A stretch of DNA of 64,000 nt from NCBI GenBank assembly GCA_028023455.1, contig JAQFVV010012416.1:5129594-5193593 (forward strand). The letters run 5' to 3'. A program made the translations under genes and the position numbers. This stretch comes from Epiperipatus broadwayi (lineage: Eukaryota > Onychophora > Udeonychophora > Euonychophora > Peripatidae). The stretch's first letter is position 1, and every line of letters begins with the position of its first letter. Shown here piece after piece: positions 24,022 to 36,625 of the stretch. The notes under the pieces are model-generated. The model searched no databases. It was given only the letters and a program-made list of their open reading frames with translations, and had not been told where the DNA came from.

Positions 24022-24998
24022 CTTCTTTATTAAATCCATAACGATCATATCCTCTGTGATCATAACCTTCTCGATTGTATCCATAGTTATCAAATCCATC
24101 ATATATGTAAATATTTCGATTATCGTATTCCCCTTGTCTGTTATAGCCTCTAGAATTATATCCTCCAGTATCATATCCTTCCCGATCAAATCCTTGTCTG
24201 TTCAAATTGTTAATATTATAGCCATCAATCCCATATGAAATACTGGTATCATTGCATGGATGACCTAATGATGGGAGTGCATATGTTATGCATAAATGAT
24301 CAGAATTTACAATTGTGCGTGGAGGAATGTTAAATGGGCTCATGGGAACATCTAAATATTCTTTTGGAAAAGTATTGATTCCAAACTTTTTTTGCCAACT
24401 CCACCATAACATGTCTATAAATGTATGAAAAGCATAAAATAAAGGATCATAAGGGGCTGCTACAGTAGATAAATGGCCTCCAACAAAATTATGAACATAT
24501 CCTACAAATATTTCCAAACACTGACTCATTTCAGTGAAATTGTCGCTACTAATCGCTAAAGCTAATTCCAAAATGCTAGGAATTTGAATGTCAGAATTGA
24601 ATTTTCGTTTCAGACACGGCTGCCAAGATGTTTGAGAATCTTGGAATGGATGGTCTGGTACGCAATCTCCTTTACCATCTCCACCATAGTAATTCGGTTG
24701 CCATATGATAGCATTTTTGAAATCTCCAGCATTAGTAGAGAAGTCGAAATAAGGAAGAGTAATTCCGCAATCAATTTCCTGGAGTTTTTTCTCAATTAAG
24801 TACAAATAGTAACGATGCCATGGTAAAAAAAAAATTGTCCCATGAGAATGCATAGCATGTCTAATATAAATATTTCTAAATTGATCCCAAACATTATGTG
24901 GACCAGATAACTTAAGTTGCTTAACCGCAGAATGAAACCTATGAATTTCTTCTTCAGTCATGTCTCGGATTTCTTTTCTTATCATTGTTTTCAAGCAT
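24022..24998 (-). CDS. Tyrosinase-like gene, exon 2: tyrosinase copper domain and start of repeat tract
   Basis: This 977-bp exon starts after TATTGACAG, completes an Arg codon with exon 1, and ends GAAG/GTAATG. Counting residues from the first Cys, CuA is at about 34-70 (SHGTIFFLPWHRYYLYLIEK: H52 and H61 nine apart, with an upstream His). CuB is at about 165-200 (VGYVHNFVGGHLS, then APYDPLFYAFHTFID). Tyrosinases use a binuclear copper centre to oxidise phenols to quinones, for pigment, sclerotisation or protein crosslinking. The first CuB His of the HxxxH motif is replaced by Val165; H169 and H191 are present. The last 80 or so residues are 5-residue repeats such as GFDRE, GYDTG, GYNSR, GYDHR and GYDRY. 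The domain is uninterrupted and looks like a functional exon. Apparent upstream coding past 24998 is intron read-through. Confidence 0.93.
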
Positions 24999-25049
24999 CT
25001 GTCAATAGAGACAATTATAAAATAATTAGTCCAAAAATAAAACAATAAT

Positions 25050-25196
25050 TAATATTTACTGATGCTATAACCTCGACAATATGCGTATAAAATGCGATAG
25101 TAGGGACCTCTACAGTTTGTGGTTAAACACCTGTAGAGGTCCCTACTATCGCATTTTATACGCATATTGTCGAGGTTATAGCCTCAGTAAATATTA
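25050..25196. repeat. 66-bp-arm near-perfect hairpin
   Basis: Arms 25050-25115 and 25131-25196 are reverse complements with a single mismatch (GATGC against GAGGC), around a 15-bp loop. The arms contain GGGACCTCTACAG, more GC-rich than the surroundings. It lies about 50 bp upstream of the tyrosinase exon acceptor, within the branch-point region side of intron 1. It resembles a young foldback MITE. Confidence 0.9.
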
Positions 25197-25318
25197 CTTA
25201 CGTAATCAATGTGCGTTTAATAAATTTATAATTAAAACAATAATTGTAAATTGAAACGATTTTTTATCTTTCAGTAAGCTAATTGTAACAACAGTATACA
25301 AACATTTTGATCGTTGGC

Positions 25319-25492
25319 TTAAGAAAAGATTATTCTATGTTGATTTCTTAAAATATTCTGAGTATCCTTTCAGCCAGTAAATCCCAAATCACAGCACTCA
25401 TAAAATGCAGGATGAGTGTTCTGATTCTGGCTTAAGGTCAAAAGTGCGCTCAGCATATTTTAGGAAATCAACATAGAATAATATTTTTTTAA
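25319..25492. repeat. Imperfect inverted repeat
   Basis: The left arm (about 25319-25365) and right arm (about 25448-25492) share TATTCTATGTTGATTTC and AAAATAT.CTGAG in inverted order. About 80 bp separate them. It is a MITE-like foldback next to, but unlike, the 25050-25196 hairpin. Confidence 0.7.
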
Positions 25493-26702
25493 GCCGCGCA
25501 TTCAAAACATTTATATACTGATATTATAATAATTAATATTTAGAAACCATTATTAAATATAATTAAGGGAGTTTAAATGCAGATTTTCAAATTCCCTTCA
25601 GTCAATCACTCTATTCAATATAACTGATGCACATAACCACATACATGTGAAAGAGATAAATAATAATTGTAAATATTTGCAAAATTAAAAATTTAAGACA
25701 AAACCACGCATAAACACACAACATGAAGCAAGATAAAAATATAGTTTTTCTTAGCCCAAATAATAATGACTTTCATTTATTAAATTTAAATGATAGTTTC
25801 AAAAAATGAACTCACAACTAGAAGAGAGTTATGAGAGATATTTTTAATATATAAATAAAAATGTTTATAATGTTTCAGTTTAAATGAGTTTTATAAAATA
25901 TTATAATTATTTGAAAGTGAAAAGATGTATTTTTTACTACGTGGTTGTTATAAATAGTGTTTACAATAAAACTAAATATATTCAAACTAGGAGGTAAAGA
26001 GATTGTGAGAAATATCATGAAATGGAAACAAATTTAAAGAAAGATAGGATATTAGGATTTCAAAAGGAAATAATAAAAAATACAATGTAAAAAATGATCT
26101 GAAAAGTTATATCAGTCACTTAGTTACATAAAAATGTATTATGAAGATGATAATATATAATCAGTGGACTGGTTATTTATATTAAAAGTAACACTTTTTC
26201 CTGAATGTTCTCAAATCGTATGTTATATACCCAAGTGTACTGCAATTTACTATGATAAAGTTTTGAACCAATATGACCAGCCAGAAATCAAGAGACTACT
26301 TATTAATATCAAAAATAAAACTTTTTTCGAAATATTCTCAAATCATGTTTCATAAAATGTAATACTTCAAGATGTATAGTAGTATACTATTGTAAATACT
26401 GAGCCAATACAGCAACTAGAATAAAACAACTTATATGTCTGTATAATAGATTAAAAAAAGACTTCATACAAACATAATCTTCAGGAACATGAAGGGGACA
26501 TAGTGATTGCTTTAAACCTCAAAAAATTAAAATTATTTGCACTAAGAAAAGAATCAAACAGATGTGATTTGTCAACATAGATAGTGCTATGAATAAGAAA
26601 TCAAATAATGTGCAACTAATCACACATTACATCAAACAGGAAAGCACACACACCCAATAAAATAAAATGTCTCATAGAATAATTATTAAACAATTCAAAT
26701 CA

Positions 26703-26822
26703 AAACAACACTCTCCATATAGTAGTGCCATCTTGTGCTAACAAGAGCAATCAATGGATGCCAGAAGGCTTGTGCATAAAATCCCTATCTAGTGCCTACT
26801 CATAGTGATCATGTGATGTTTA
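26703..26822 (-). repeat. Family A fragment without the hammerhead core
   Basis: Read on the minus strand this segment gives CACTAGATAGGGATTTTATG, then GCATCCATTGATT, then a TATGGAGAGTGTT end, matching the distal half of the 9394-9591 element. The CTGATGA/GAAA core is missing. Confidence 0.65.
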
Positions 26823-27077
26823 GTAGAATAATTATTGTGATAAAATTTTAGTAAAAATGATCGAGTATAATGTTTTTGTAATATAAATATATAAATAACC
26901 ATAATAAACCACAGAAGTATTTTCAGTTAATTTCTTAAACTTCTCGGTAGTTATTTATAAAATATATTATCACCATTGTACTTTATTATTTTTATTACAA
27001 TTATATATATCAGGGATGAAGCATCCATGTATTGAACAAAATGAGTGCTTCCATAGAAAAATTCACTACAACTTCCA

Positions 27078-28700
27078 AAACCTTTAATTAAAATTCAATT
27101 AAAAAAAATTCACTTTTAATTTTTTTACCAACAGTTGAATTGTTTTTATATACACCTGGGTCTCTTTTTACACAGACTTATTTAACACGATTTTGGAGTT
27201 ACGCGATTCGTGTTTCACCGGAAGTCCAATTCTGATAATGCGCTATTACTTTAAATAATACATTTCGCACACTTACGTTATATTGAAAGTAATAGCACAT
27301 TATTGGAATTCGACTTTCATCTTAGTAATTTCAATATTTTCAGTGCTTTATAATAGTAAGATTTTATGCAATAATGAAATTAAAATCATGATTTCCACAT
27401 TTTATGTATACACACATTAAATTTTACAAGATTATAATGTAAATTTGTTCAAACACTGTGCATGTTAATTTTGCATTTTAAATCACATTCTGTTTTTGCT
27501 TTTTAAAAAAGAATGTAATCAATTATTAATCATTTAGTGTCCACAAGTTTATTTTTAAAAGGTCAGTAATAGCAGTGGGCACAATTAAATTTGACAATTA
27601 AAAATTAAAATCTGATTTTTAATTGTAATTAACAATTTAAAAATTACTTACAACGACTTGAAATTAATGTGATGTAAAAGAAAATTTGATTTTTAAACGG
27701 AATTGAAAATTAAAGACAAAAATAAGAATTTAAATTTTAGTTGTTAGTTTCATAAACAATTAATAAAATCATCATCTCAAAGATTAATTACTAATTACGT
27801 TGTCACTAGAAAACCACTGACACAACATGAGTGTGAAGTTGGCGCTAGTTGTTTGCAAATGAATGTGTTTTTCGGCAAATAGCTATAATAATTAAAGCGT
27901 GTATAAAAAAATGTAAATTACTGTACTGTAAATTATGCATAAAAATACATATTGTTTTGAATAAAATTAAATATTATAGTTAAAAAATAGTTTAAAAAGT
28001 TTGTCTTGTATCAATTTTTTTCAAATTTGAAATTTTTTATTAGTCATATTTTATTTTCTTATTTTTTTTTTGCGCGAATTTTAAAGTAATTTTACATTGG
28101 TGCTTTGCTTTTATGCAAATTTTGAAAAATCACAGACCGCATCCCCCCTTTTTCAATGTAAATTACAGCTATTTTTGCACAATTTCATTTGCGAGTGTTT
28201 TCTGAGGAACCTATCTATCGCGTAAAACAAGACCCAGGTGTACAGCAAAGAATGAATTTGATTAATGCATTCTTAGTTGATTATAAGAAGTTCAAACAAT
28301 GCTAAGAACCTTTAATTAAAATTCAATTTTAAAAAAATCACTTTTAATTTTTTTAACAACAGTTGAATTGTTTTTATATATGGCAAAAATGAATTTGATT
28401 AATGCATTCTTAGTCGATTATAAGAAGTTCAAACAATGCTAAGATCTAATTTACAGTTATAATTTTTTAAGAATGCTAAAAGCATTTGGAAGATAAAAAT
28501 ATATTCATAATGTAATATCTATATTTAAACTAATCACAGTCTCATTAGAATGAGCAATTCAAATTCATTATTTTTTGTATGAAATTACTGTTGACTTTCA
28601 ATTGTTTTTAACAACAGATGAATTGTTTTTAAATATGGCAAAGAATGAATTTGATTAATGCATTCTTGGTTGATTATAAGAAGTTCAAACAATGCTAAGA
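27078..28700 (+). repeat. Tandem AT-rich repeat units interrupted by a Tigger-like element
   Basis: A unit with CAACAGTTGAATTGTTTTTATATA, in part, then GCAAAGAATGAATTTGATTA and AAGAAGTTCAAACAATGCTAAG, in part, occurs three times. Unit one is split (27078-27152 and 28243-28302), unit two is about 28308-28443, and a third is about 28600-28700. The first is interrupted by the element at 27153-28240. Confidence 0.75.
27153..28240 (+). mobile_element. Tigger-like (pogo/Tc1-mariner) element, non-autonomous, copy 1
   Basis: Terminal inverted repeats begin CACCTGGGTCT at both ends and are flanked by TA (27151-27152 and 28241-28242). The internal sequence matches the 57625-58800 copy in inverse orientation but is shorter around the transposase tail (27720-27850). 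Neighbouring uninterrupted repeat units act as an empty-site control for the TA duplication. Confidence 0.8.
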
Positions 28701-31700
28701 CCTAATTTACAGTTAAAACTTTTAAGAATGTTAAAAGCATTTGGAAGATAAAAATATATTGATAATGTATTCTCAGATTTACAGATAAGAGAGTTTCAGA
28801 TTTTTCTAGATGTGTGTAATATATATAGGCACTATTACGTAAAAATTGTTATGGTAAGTGAAATAAAAATATTATAAAAAAAGATTATGTAATGTGCTTC
28901 CATTCCTAAAAAAGTCATGCTTCATCACTGATATAAATATATAACATGGATTTCATAATAATAAAATATTAGATTAGCTTTGCCATGATTATAAAATTAA
29001 GTCTTAACTGTATATAACTGATAAGAAATCATAAAAAAATATGAGATAAAATCCTATTCAATCCCCATTTTAAGCCTGAATAGGGATATTCTGTACTTGA
29101 ATCAATTATGTAAATTATTGAATCCTAACTTCAGGGGCATAATAAATATAAGTTTGATTTGAAATTCAAATATTTAAAAATGAAAAGAAAAATATTTAAT
29201 TGTTGCAGGAGTGTGAAAAAAGAAGAAGAAAATAATATAAAAAATTACAGAGATAGAAAAGTTGAAGTATTCAGGCAGTAAGAAATATTGAAAAAAAATA
29301 GAAATAAATAAAAGGTATGTCTTGTATAGTTCAAAGCAATGGTAGAATGGAAAATTCTACAGATCAAGAACCATGGATTATGGTTCATTCTGTCATTTTC
29401 AATTCTTGAACTTGGTGTGAATTCCCTGGCAACAAACTACTGACTTATTTTTATGTTTAATAAAAGATATCTCATTTTAATAATAAGTTTAAAGGCCGGT
29501 TAAATATGAATTTTGATGTTGATTACACTTAAAACTCTTTCATAATATTTTATAATTAATTTGGTTTATATGCCAAAAAATAATCATTAAGATCTTTAAA
29601 AAATTGATATGACAAACTAAACCAACAAATGGCAACATAACATCCACATAATTATTTCAGTTTACAAAAGTATTATGGACTAAAACAGCTTTTTACGCTA
29701 GTATCATCTATTGTAAGCTTGAACAATCAGTGGTTTATAATGGGGAAGTGAGAAATGGTATGGTTAAAAAAACAAAAACATAGAAAAAAATTTTAACGAA
29801 TATAAAGTAAGAAAGCTTTACATTATTTTCATAGGGAAAATGATGTGTTAATATTGATAATAAATCTAGTATATAAAATTTAAAAAAAGAACACTTCACA
29901 TCATTGTTGCAATGCTGGTAAGCACTCAAAGAACTGAGCCTTTATATCCAAATCTCTACAAGTAATATTCATCTATTTATTAATGAAATAAACTGCTTCA
30001 AATTTGCAGAACAAAACTATGCCAAATCCAATACTCAGATTAAAAATGATATTTTGTTAGATTGTAAAACAATTTAATTTAACTTGATGAATTTATAAAA
30101 ACACTCATACCAACTCATTTTTATTCTCTAATCATTCCTAAAGCCTTATTAATAATAAAATAATATTGTCTAGCATATTAAACATCACATGCATATTGAT
30201 AAAAAAAATCATTAAAAAGTACTCATGTCTCATAAAACCAACTCAAAGACTGTTAATGTTTAGGAAATCAGTATAAAGTAAATCATATTGTTAACAAACA
30301 CTACACTATAATTTATATTTAATTGAAACAAAAATCTCAGATAAAGTATTAAGGCACATCACTGGATCTTAAAGAATGGATATATTTTTCTTTTTAAAAA
30401 AACCAACCTCAGATCTGCTTAAATATTACTAAATGTTTAAAAACATTCAAATACATTTCTCATCTGTAAATTAACTTCATAATAGTTTTTGATATTATAA
30501 TATATATAAATATATATTTACAATTCACTATATTCATTGATTATTGTCTATTAATGATGATAATATTTCTAATATGAAAATATAACTGATATTTCCACAT
30601 ATTAAAATATTTCAACATCTGTTAAAAATTAATTTATATACATATAATCTATTTATAATCTCTTTATTTCTATTCTTTATCAATCTAAAAATCCATGAAA
30701 ATATTTAATCCAACACAATGAACTCTTTACAGAAGACTAATTATTATTTGCAAGATGACAAGAAAGATTCTATTTTTCTGCATTCTGACACCTATAAAAA
30801 AGTAACTTACTGAGTTTAAATCCTAACAATAACTTGGGTTTAAAGTAAAAAAGCACCCTTTTTACCTCAATAAAACCCCAGTAAGTGTAGCTTTTGTATA
30901 AGTTATCAAAGGATAACTTATGTAGCCTCATGAATGTTAATTAATAAATAGTTTTGAAAGAATATCAAAATGTAAAGGTATCTCTATTTATATGAATATA
31001 ATCTCTTTATTTTTATTCTTTATCAATCTAAAAATCCATGAAAATAATTATACATGTAAGTATTGGTTACCTACTTATTATTAAAAGTAAGGAAAAACTT
31101 CACTACACTACAAAATTAAAAAAACATCTCCAGGCATTTGTATCATTATTTTAGTCATGATTTTAATTACATTTAGAAGATACTTCCATTAGTCATCAAC
31201 CCAAAGACTAACTCAATTTGACATCTGATATTGCTACACTTGTATCTATCTATCCACCATCTTCTCCACTTTCGTTATCAATAGTAAATGTTTCATTGAT
31301 CTAGAGCTTTTTAATCCCAATACATAGGTTTGAATCTAATTGTGATTTGTGTAACCCATTCTTAAGTTCAAATTTCTCATTAATTCAACTTATTACTTTC
31401 ACATCAGTTGAATCTTCAAAGAAATGTGCCCTACCTGGATCATATTTCACATGTTTATAATGCTGCATTTCATCATATCAGTATCAACAATTTCCTATTT
31501 TCTTGTATGAAATAAATTCAAAGAAACATCAAATTTTAAGTGTAAATATGGAAGGCAGACATTTTTCTAGTTATATAAATAGTTTTTTGATGAAAAGTTA
31601 TGTATTTTCTTAATTTATTTTCAACTAACATACTATAAAATTATTTATTTTGCTTTCCTTTCAAGAATATGCATAAACATCAATATTTTTTTCAATTCTT

Positions 31701-33807
31701 TCTTGTAATTTTCACAATGCCTTTTTTAAAGTGACTCCAGCATTCAAAACAAGTTTAAGATATATCATATTATATCATTTTCAAAAAGATATATTTAAGA
31801 TAAAAGGACATTCAAGCCTTGATTCACAAAATATAACTTTTCTTAAAAATTTGAAAATAATCTACCTTTAAGGAAGTAATAACTTTATTTAAAGTGTATT
31901 AAATATAAGCACTAGATTCTGTTGGCAGAATATTAGATCACTTTATTTTTTGTAATTCTGTATCAAGCAGACTTGTCATTATCTGCATAAAACATGTTTT
32001 AAATGAAATGATTTAAAAGATTTTATTTTCAAAGAATTGTTTCTTTGTTTGTATATCTTTGAAGAGAAATGAAACTAAGAAGTGAAGGCTTTAACTTTTT
32101 TCCTGAGAAAGCCTTAAACACCTGGTACAACAGCATGGTTTTTTTTCTCACAATTATGCTCATTAGAAATCCTGGAATCTACTAAAAGCATATAAACACA
32201 ACAATTTATTGTTATTTGACTTTCAGAAGCATTATTTGGTATCTCAGAAGAAAAAAAAAGGAATATTTTTTTTGAAGATTAAACCAATGCACTGAAATAT
32301 GACATACAAACTTTCATCATCATATCATTGAATAGCATTTTCTATATCCTGAGTAATAACAAAAATATTATTACAAGTGTGGGTTTTGCTAAAAAATCAT
32401 CTCATCTTTTTGACAGCTAGTGATATCAATTTGCTTCGCAAGCATTACATTTTTAATGAAGCTCATAAAACAGTTAAAATAGTAGACGTCATGGTTTTCA
32501 CATTGTCAATCAAAGTCTTTTAACAAATACTAATCATTCTTTATCAAGTCAGAAATTATTATATCTCATTCAATATCAGATAGAGACTTTAATTTTAATT
32601 AAAAATTGAAATATATTTATTATTATTATCACGTGTATTATTTTTTTTCTTTTATTTTTTAAATTCAATATTTCATCCATTTCTCTTGTGTATAAAATGC
32701 TATGTTTTAAATTGTAAATTAGCATTCTTACACTTCAAACATATAATTATATATATATGAAAATAACGAAAGACTCTCAGAAGTACTTTGATTGAACCAG
32801 ATAATCCAGACCATTGCACTCTCTTAAATCATTTATGCCGTGGTTCGAATTCATTCAGTGCATATTACTTAAATTTAACTTATAATACATTTTTGGTGTT
32901 AAATCATATATAAAAATTACAAGAAATGGTTTAGAATATATATAAGATGTTGACAGAAAGGATTTAAAACATTGGGTGTGAAAAAAATTATATCATACAT
33001 GTGGTTCAAGTCAATTTTATTTTAAGCGCAAAACCATAATTAATAGTCAATTACAAGATACATGTTAAAATGAAAAACTTATCTATTATGATTGAAAGAT
33101 ATGATATAAAAAGAAGACAAAAAAGATAATAAATGACAAATATATAAGTTTTAAAAAAAAAGGAAAGGAAGAAATAGCAAATGTATAGCTATAAGATTAC
33201 AAATTGTATGTTAGAATTTTTTTTTGCTAAATTGAATAAAATTCAGATTGGAAAACATAAAATCCTTCATATAAGTACTAATATAAAGTATGGGAAAAAA
33301 CTTTAGGAAATCTAATCAGTGGGGAATTAGATTTAAAAAGTTGTCCTTCCCAGAATTGTACTGAAAAGTATGGAAAGATATACGTGAGTGCGTTAGAAAG
33401 GTGATCTTATATAAAATTTAATATTTTTTATTTCTCCTGTGCATCAAGGAAATATTAAAATGATTATTAAAATTGTAATATTTAGAATATTGGGGGGTAA
33501 ACAGATTGAATTTTATAGATATCTCTTTTTCGTATGGGAATTTCAGATAATTAAACCGAATTCTAAGATTGGAGAATCAAAGCGAAAAAAATAATTGCAT
33601 TTAGTAGACTAGTTAAATATTTTATCTTGTCTACAGCTAACTTCCATTGTCTTAAAAGCCTACGAAATGATTTTACGATCTTAAATAGAATAAAAGAACT
33701 GTAAGACCTCAGACTTTTAGAGATGACGAGTGAGCATTATCTTTATTGATATCTTTTTTTTTTACTAACAGGTTTTTTTCATACCTGCACTTCTATAAAT
33801 AATATAT

Positions 33808-33985
33808 AGGGGTTTGAACTCAGACTTTCTCACGACCCTCAACCATGATCTCATCACGCTCACACACTTGATCACACACGTTCTCAAAAGGTAAATAATC
33901 ACCAATGTAAGTATTTCGTGCTAAACCAGAATTCAGTCAGTTAGTCCAGATTATCATTTCCACACATGTATACAATCAAAGCGCA
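33808..33985 (-). repeat. Family B copy with degraded hammerhead
   Basis: Minus-strand reading gives CTGACTGA in place of CTGATGA, an intact TTTAGCACGAAA, and a broken stem III. Flanking blocks match the arms at 22765-23066. Confidence 0.65.
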
Positions 33986-34384
33986 GCTTAGGTAGAAAAA
34001 CTGTTTGTATCATTTTGCAATATGAAGCAATCAAAGCGCTTGGCTAATATTAAAATTTAGAATTTACTAATTTCGCCTTTATACGTTGAAGGTATTGTAT
34101 TAATTAAAAAGAAATTAATACAAAGGAAGATTTTATCATCAGCATGGCAAAAATATGACAGGATTTCATGTTATCCCTAAAACTATTAATATAGACATAT
34201 ATAAATAATACATTTTTCGGACTCACACATGTATGATTTTTATTATAGATATAAAATCTTGACATTCTATATTTAGAATGAAAATTACATATGGATGAAC
34301 TCAAAAAATATATTTATATATGTAACGCACGAAAATCTTCTACATCAACATATTTATGTATATTGAACAACAACAAGAGTCTTC

Positions 34385-34480
34385 AAGTCAAGCGTTGGTC
34401 GCTAATGATTAGCATAGCTGCCTTCCAAGCAGCTGGCCTGAGTTCGCTTCCCGGTCAACGCATTTGACATATGAAAAAAA
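34385..34480 (+). mobile_element. tRNA-Gly-derived mini-SINE, copy 1
   Basis: A tRNA-Gly(TCC)-like head (34392-34461) has acceptor strands GCGTTGG/TCAACGC and an anticodon arm CTGC-CTTCCAA-GCAG with TCC at 34424-34426. It is followed by TTTGACATATG and an A run. A perfect 13-bp direct repeat AACAAGAGTCTTC flanks it (34372-34384 and 34481-34493). The T stem has one A/C mismatch and the D arm lacks the usual GG, so a working tRNA gene is unlikely. The flanking repeats show retroposition. A second copy is at 63467-63565. Confidence 0.8.
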
Positions 34481-35479
34481 AACAAGAGTCTTCGAGAGAG
34501 TAAAAATAGAGGGATGTTGTGATTAAATTTAATAAAAAATTTTTTAGAATGAATGAAGGATTCAAACTATTTAATTATATATTTCAAGAAACCTAGATTA
34601 TATAAGTTGGCAGAAAAATATCATGGTCAATTTTGTCAAAGGCTAAAGACATGTCAAAATAAATGACATCAAGCCTGTTTATCGGGGACTAATAGTTCAC
34701 TAATAATAATAAGTATATATTTGATCTTTAATAAAAATTACATTCTATATCTAAAGTTAAAAAAGATGTAATAATTTGTGACTTTATAAAGGCTGATTGG
34801 TAATTATATGCTTATTTATTAAATGGCCATTATTATTAATAAATACTTGAAATTGTAAAATTAATTGATATAGTATGCATTAGATAAATATAGAGAACTG
34901 GTAAATAAATAGATGAAAATACCCGATGACCTGGTATAATTAAAAAAATGAGTTCAATTGAAGAACATTTGAAAGATATTTGCAAGTTTTCACAGCATGT
35001 AACCATAACTTTGGAAAGTAAAAAAACTTTATAACTAGCTATATATTTTCGTCTGTTTTTGATATAACTTCCAACATGTTTTTTTTTTCTTTTTCAAAGT
35101 TTCTTTCTTATCTATTATTAATTTAAAAATAATTTGAGTTTAAAGATTGCTTAAAAATAAAAAGTAATAGTAAATAGTCATCCAAAAAAAATACTTAAAT
35201 TCCAACAACGTTTTTAAAATAATAAAAAAAAATTGAGATTGAAATCCAAAGTACTTAGTTGAAATGAGAAACATATCTTAATAAAATCAAAACTACTTTT
35301 AAAAAATCTCAAAAGATTTTTTTTCTATTTATTCTTAAAATTACTTTACTTTAACAATTTAAAAAATAAAAATTCATTTGAGAATGATTATTAAAATAAG
35401 GATACCAAACTATCTATACAGCAGTGGCACTAGTGTATAAGAGTTTGGGACTCTTATTAAATAGCATGTGTAGGCATAT

Positions 35480-36340
35480 GAAATGGTGATCATGTAATGT
35501 TTTGATGGTTTATACCTATCCTGCCCATAGGATAATGGTGACTCATTTTTGCAAAACCAAAGACACCAAAATGTATAGATGTTGAACTGAGTTCAGATCA
35601 TTATGACTATACAAGCGAATAAGTCTGGGTTGGAAAAATTATGGTATTTCATCTTTGGCTCCTAGTTTTATAGTTAACCAAATAGATAAAATATGGCTGC
35701 TGTAGGGTTACATTAGATCCTAAGATTTAGATGCAGTGCTATCAAATCCAACACTTCTCTCCAATGAAAGCTACAAGCTAGAAACTAGTCTGTGGATGTT
35801 GGATGAATAGACACTAGATAGGGATTTTGGTGGCAATTCTGAATGAAGAGTTTAATAATCTCTTTAACAACACATGTAAGCACATCAAATGGTAATTGTG
35901 ATGTTTTGATGGAATTATATCTATCCGACCCATAGGATAATGGTCATGGTGGTTTTTGAAAAACCAAAGACACCAAAATGATGCTGAACTGAGTTCAAAT
36001 CTATGTGAACATACAAGTGAATAAGCTTAGATCAGAATCATTATGGTGTTTCATCTTGGACTCCTAGCTTTATAGTTCACCAAATAACTAAAAGATGGCT
36101 GCTGGAGAGTTGCATTAGATCCTAAGTGCTACCAAATCCAATGTTCCTCACTGATGAAAACCACAAGCTAGAAACTAGTATGAAAATGTTGGATGACTAG
36201 ACTTTAGATAGAAATTTTATGCACAAACCTTCCTGCATCCTCTGATAATGAAGGCTTGCACTTGGTGTCACTACTGCATGGAGTTTAGTACTCTTATTAA
36301 CAGCCTATGTAAGCATATGAAATGATCATCATGCGATGTT
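35480..36340 (+). repeat. Tandem family A units with hammerhead cores 390 bp apart
   Basis: Two successive units share CCCATAGGATAATGGT, CCAAAGACACCAAAATG, TATGGCTGCTG or its variant, and CTAGAAACTAGT. The cores lie at about 35761-35790 (CCAATGA, stem II AGCT/AGCT, GAAA, CTAGTC) and 36151-36180 (CTGATGA, weak stem II, GAAA, CTAGTA). Neither core is fully intact. Direct units that each end in a hammerhead are the arrangement seen in retrozymes and hammerhead satellites. Confidence 0.7.
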
Positions 36341-36389
36341 TTACAGGATTATTAAAATAATGCAATGGTAAGGACCAATTAATATGCAT

Positions 36390-36625
36390 TAGTAATTATA
36401 TTTCCTTAATCTAGCTTTAATTGTAAAATGTTAATTTATTTAAACCTTTCAAATACATTCAACTGTTATTCATTTACTAACCTTATGTTATTATTAACAG
36501 TTGAATGTGTTTGAAAGATTTAAATTAAGTTTGAATTTTTCTACAACCATTTAACAATTAAAACTAGATAATAGAAATAGTCCAACATATAATTATAAGT
36601 AAAACGCCATCTTCACAAACCTTCA
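36390..36625. repeat. Inverted repeat and SINE/MITE tail copy 2
   Basis: An inverted pair around TTCAAATACATTCAACTGTTA (about 36440-36475 and 36498-36525) leads into a SINE tail and a MITE end matching 22100-22206. A diverged inverted copy is at about 37735-37850, and a weaker one near 4440-4510. Confidence 0.55.

Noticed and set aside
24584-24799. Other-frame ORFs overlapping the tyrosinase exon
   Set aside because: The tyrosinase frame has copper motifs and matched splice sites; the others are composition effects.
34392-34461. A functional tRNA-Gly(TCC) gene
   Set aside because: The D arm lacks the GG, the T stem has a mismatch, and the perfect 13-bp flanking repeats and A tail show a retroposed copy.
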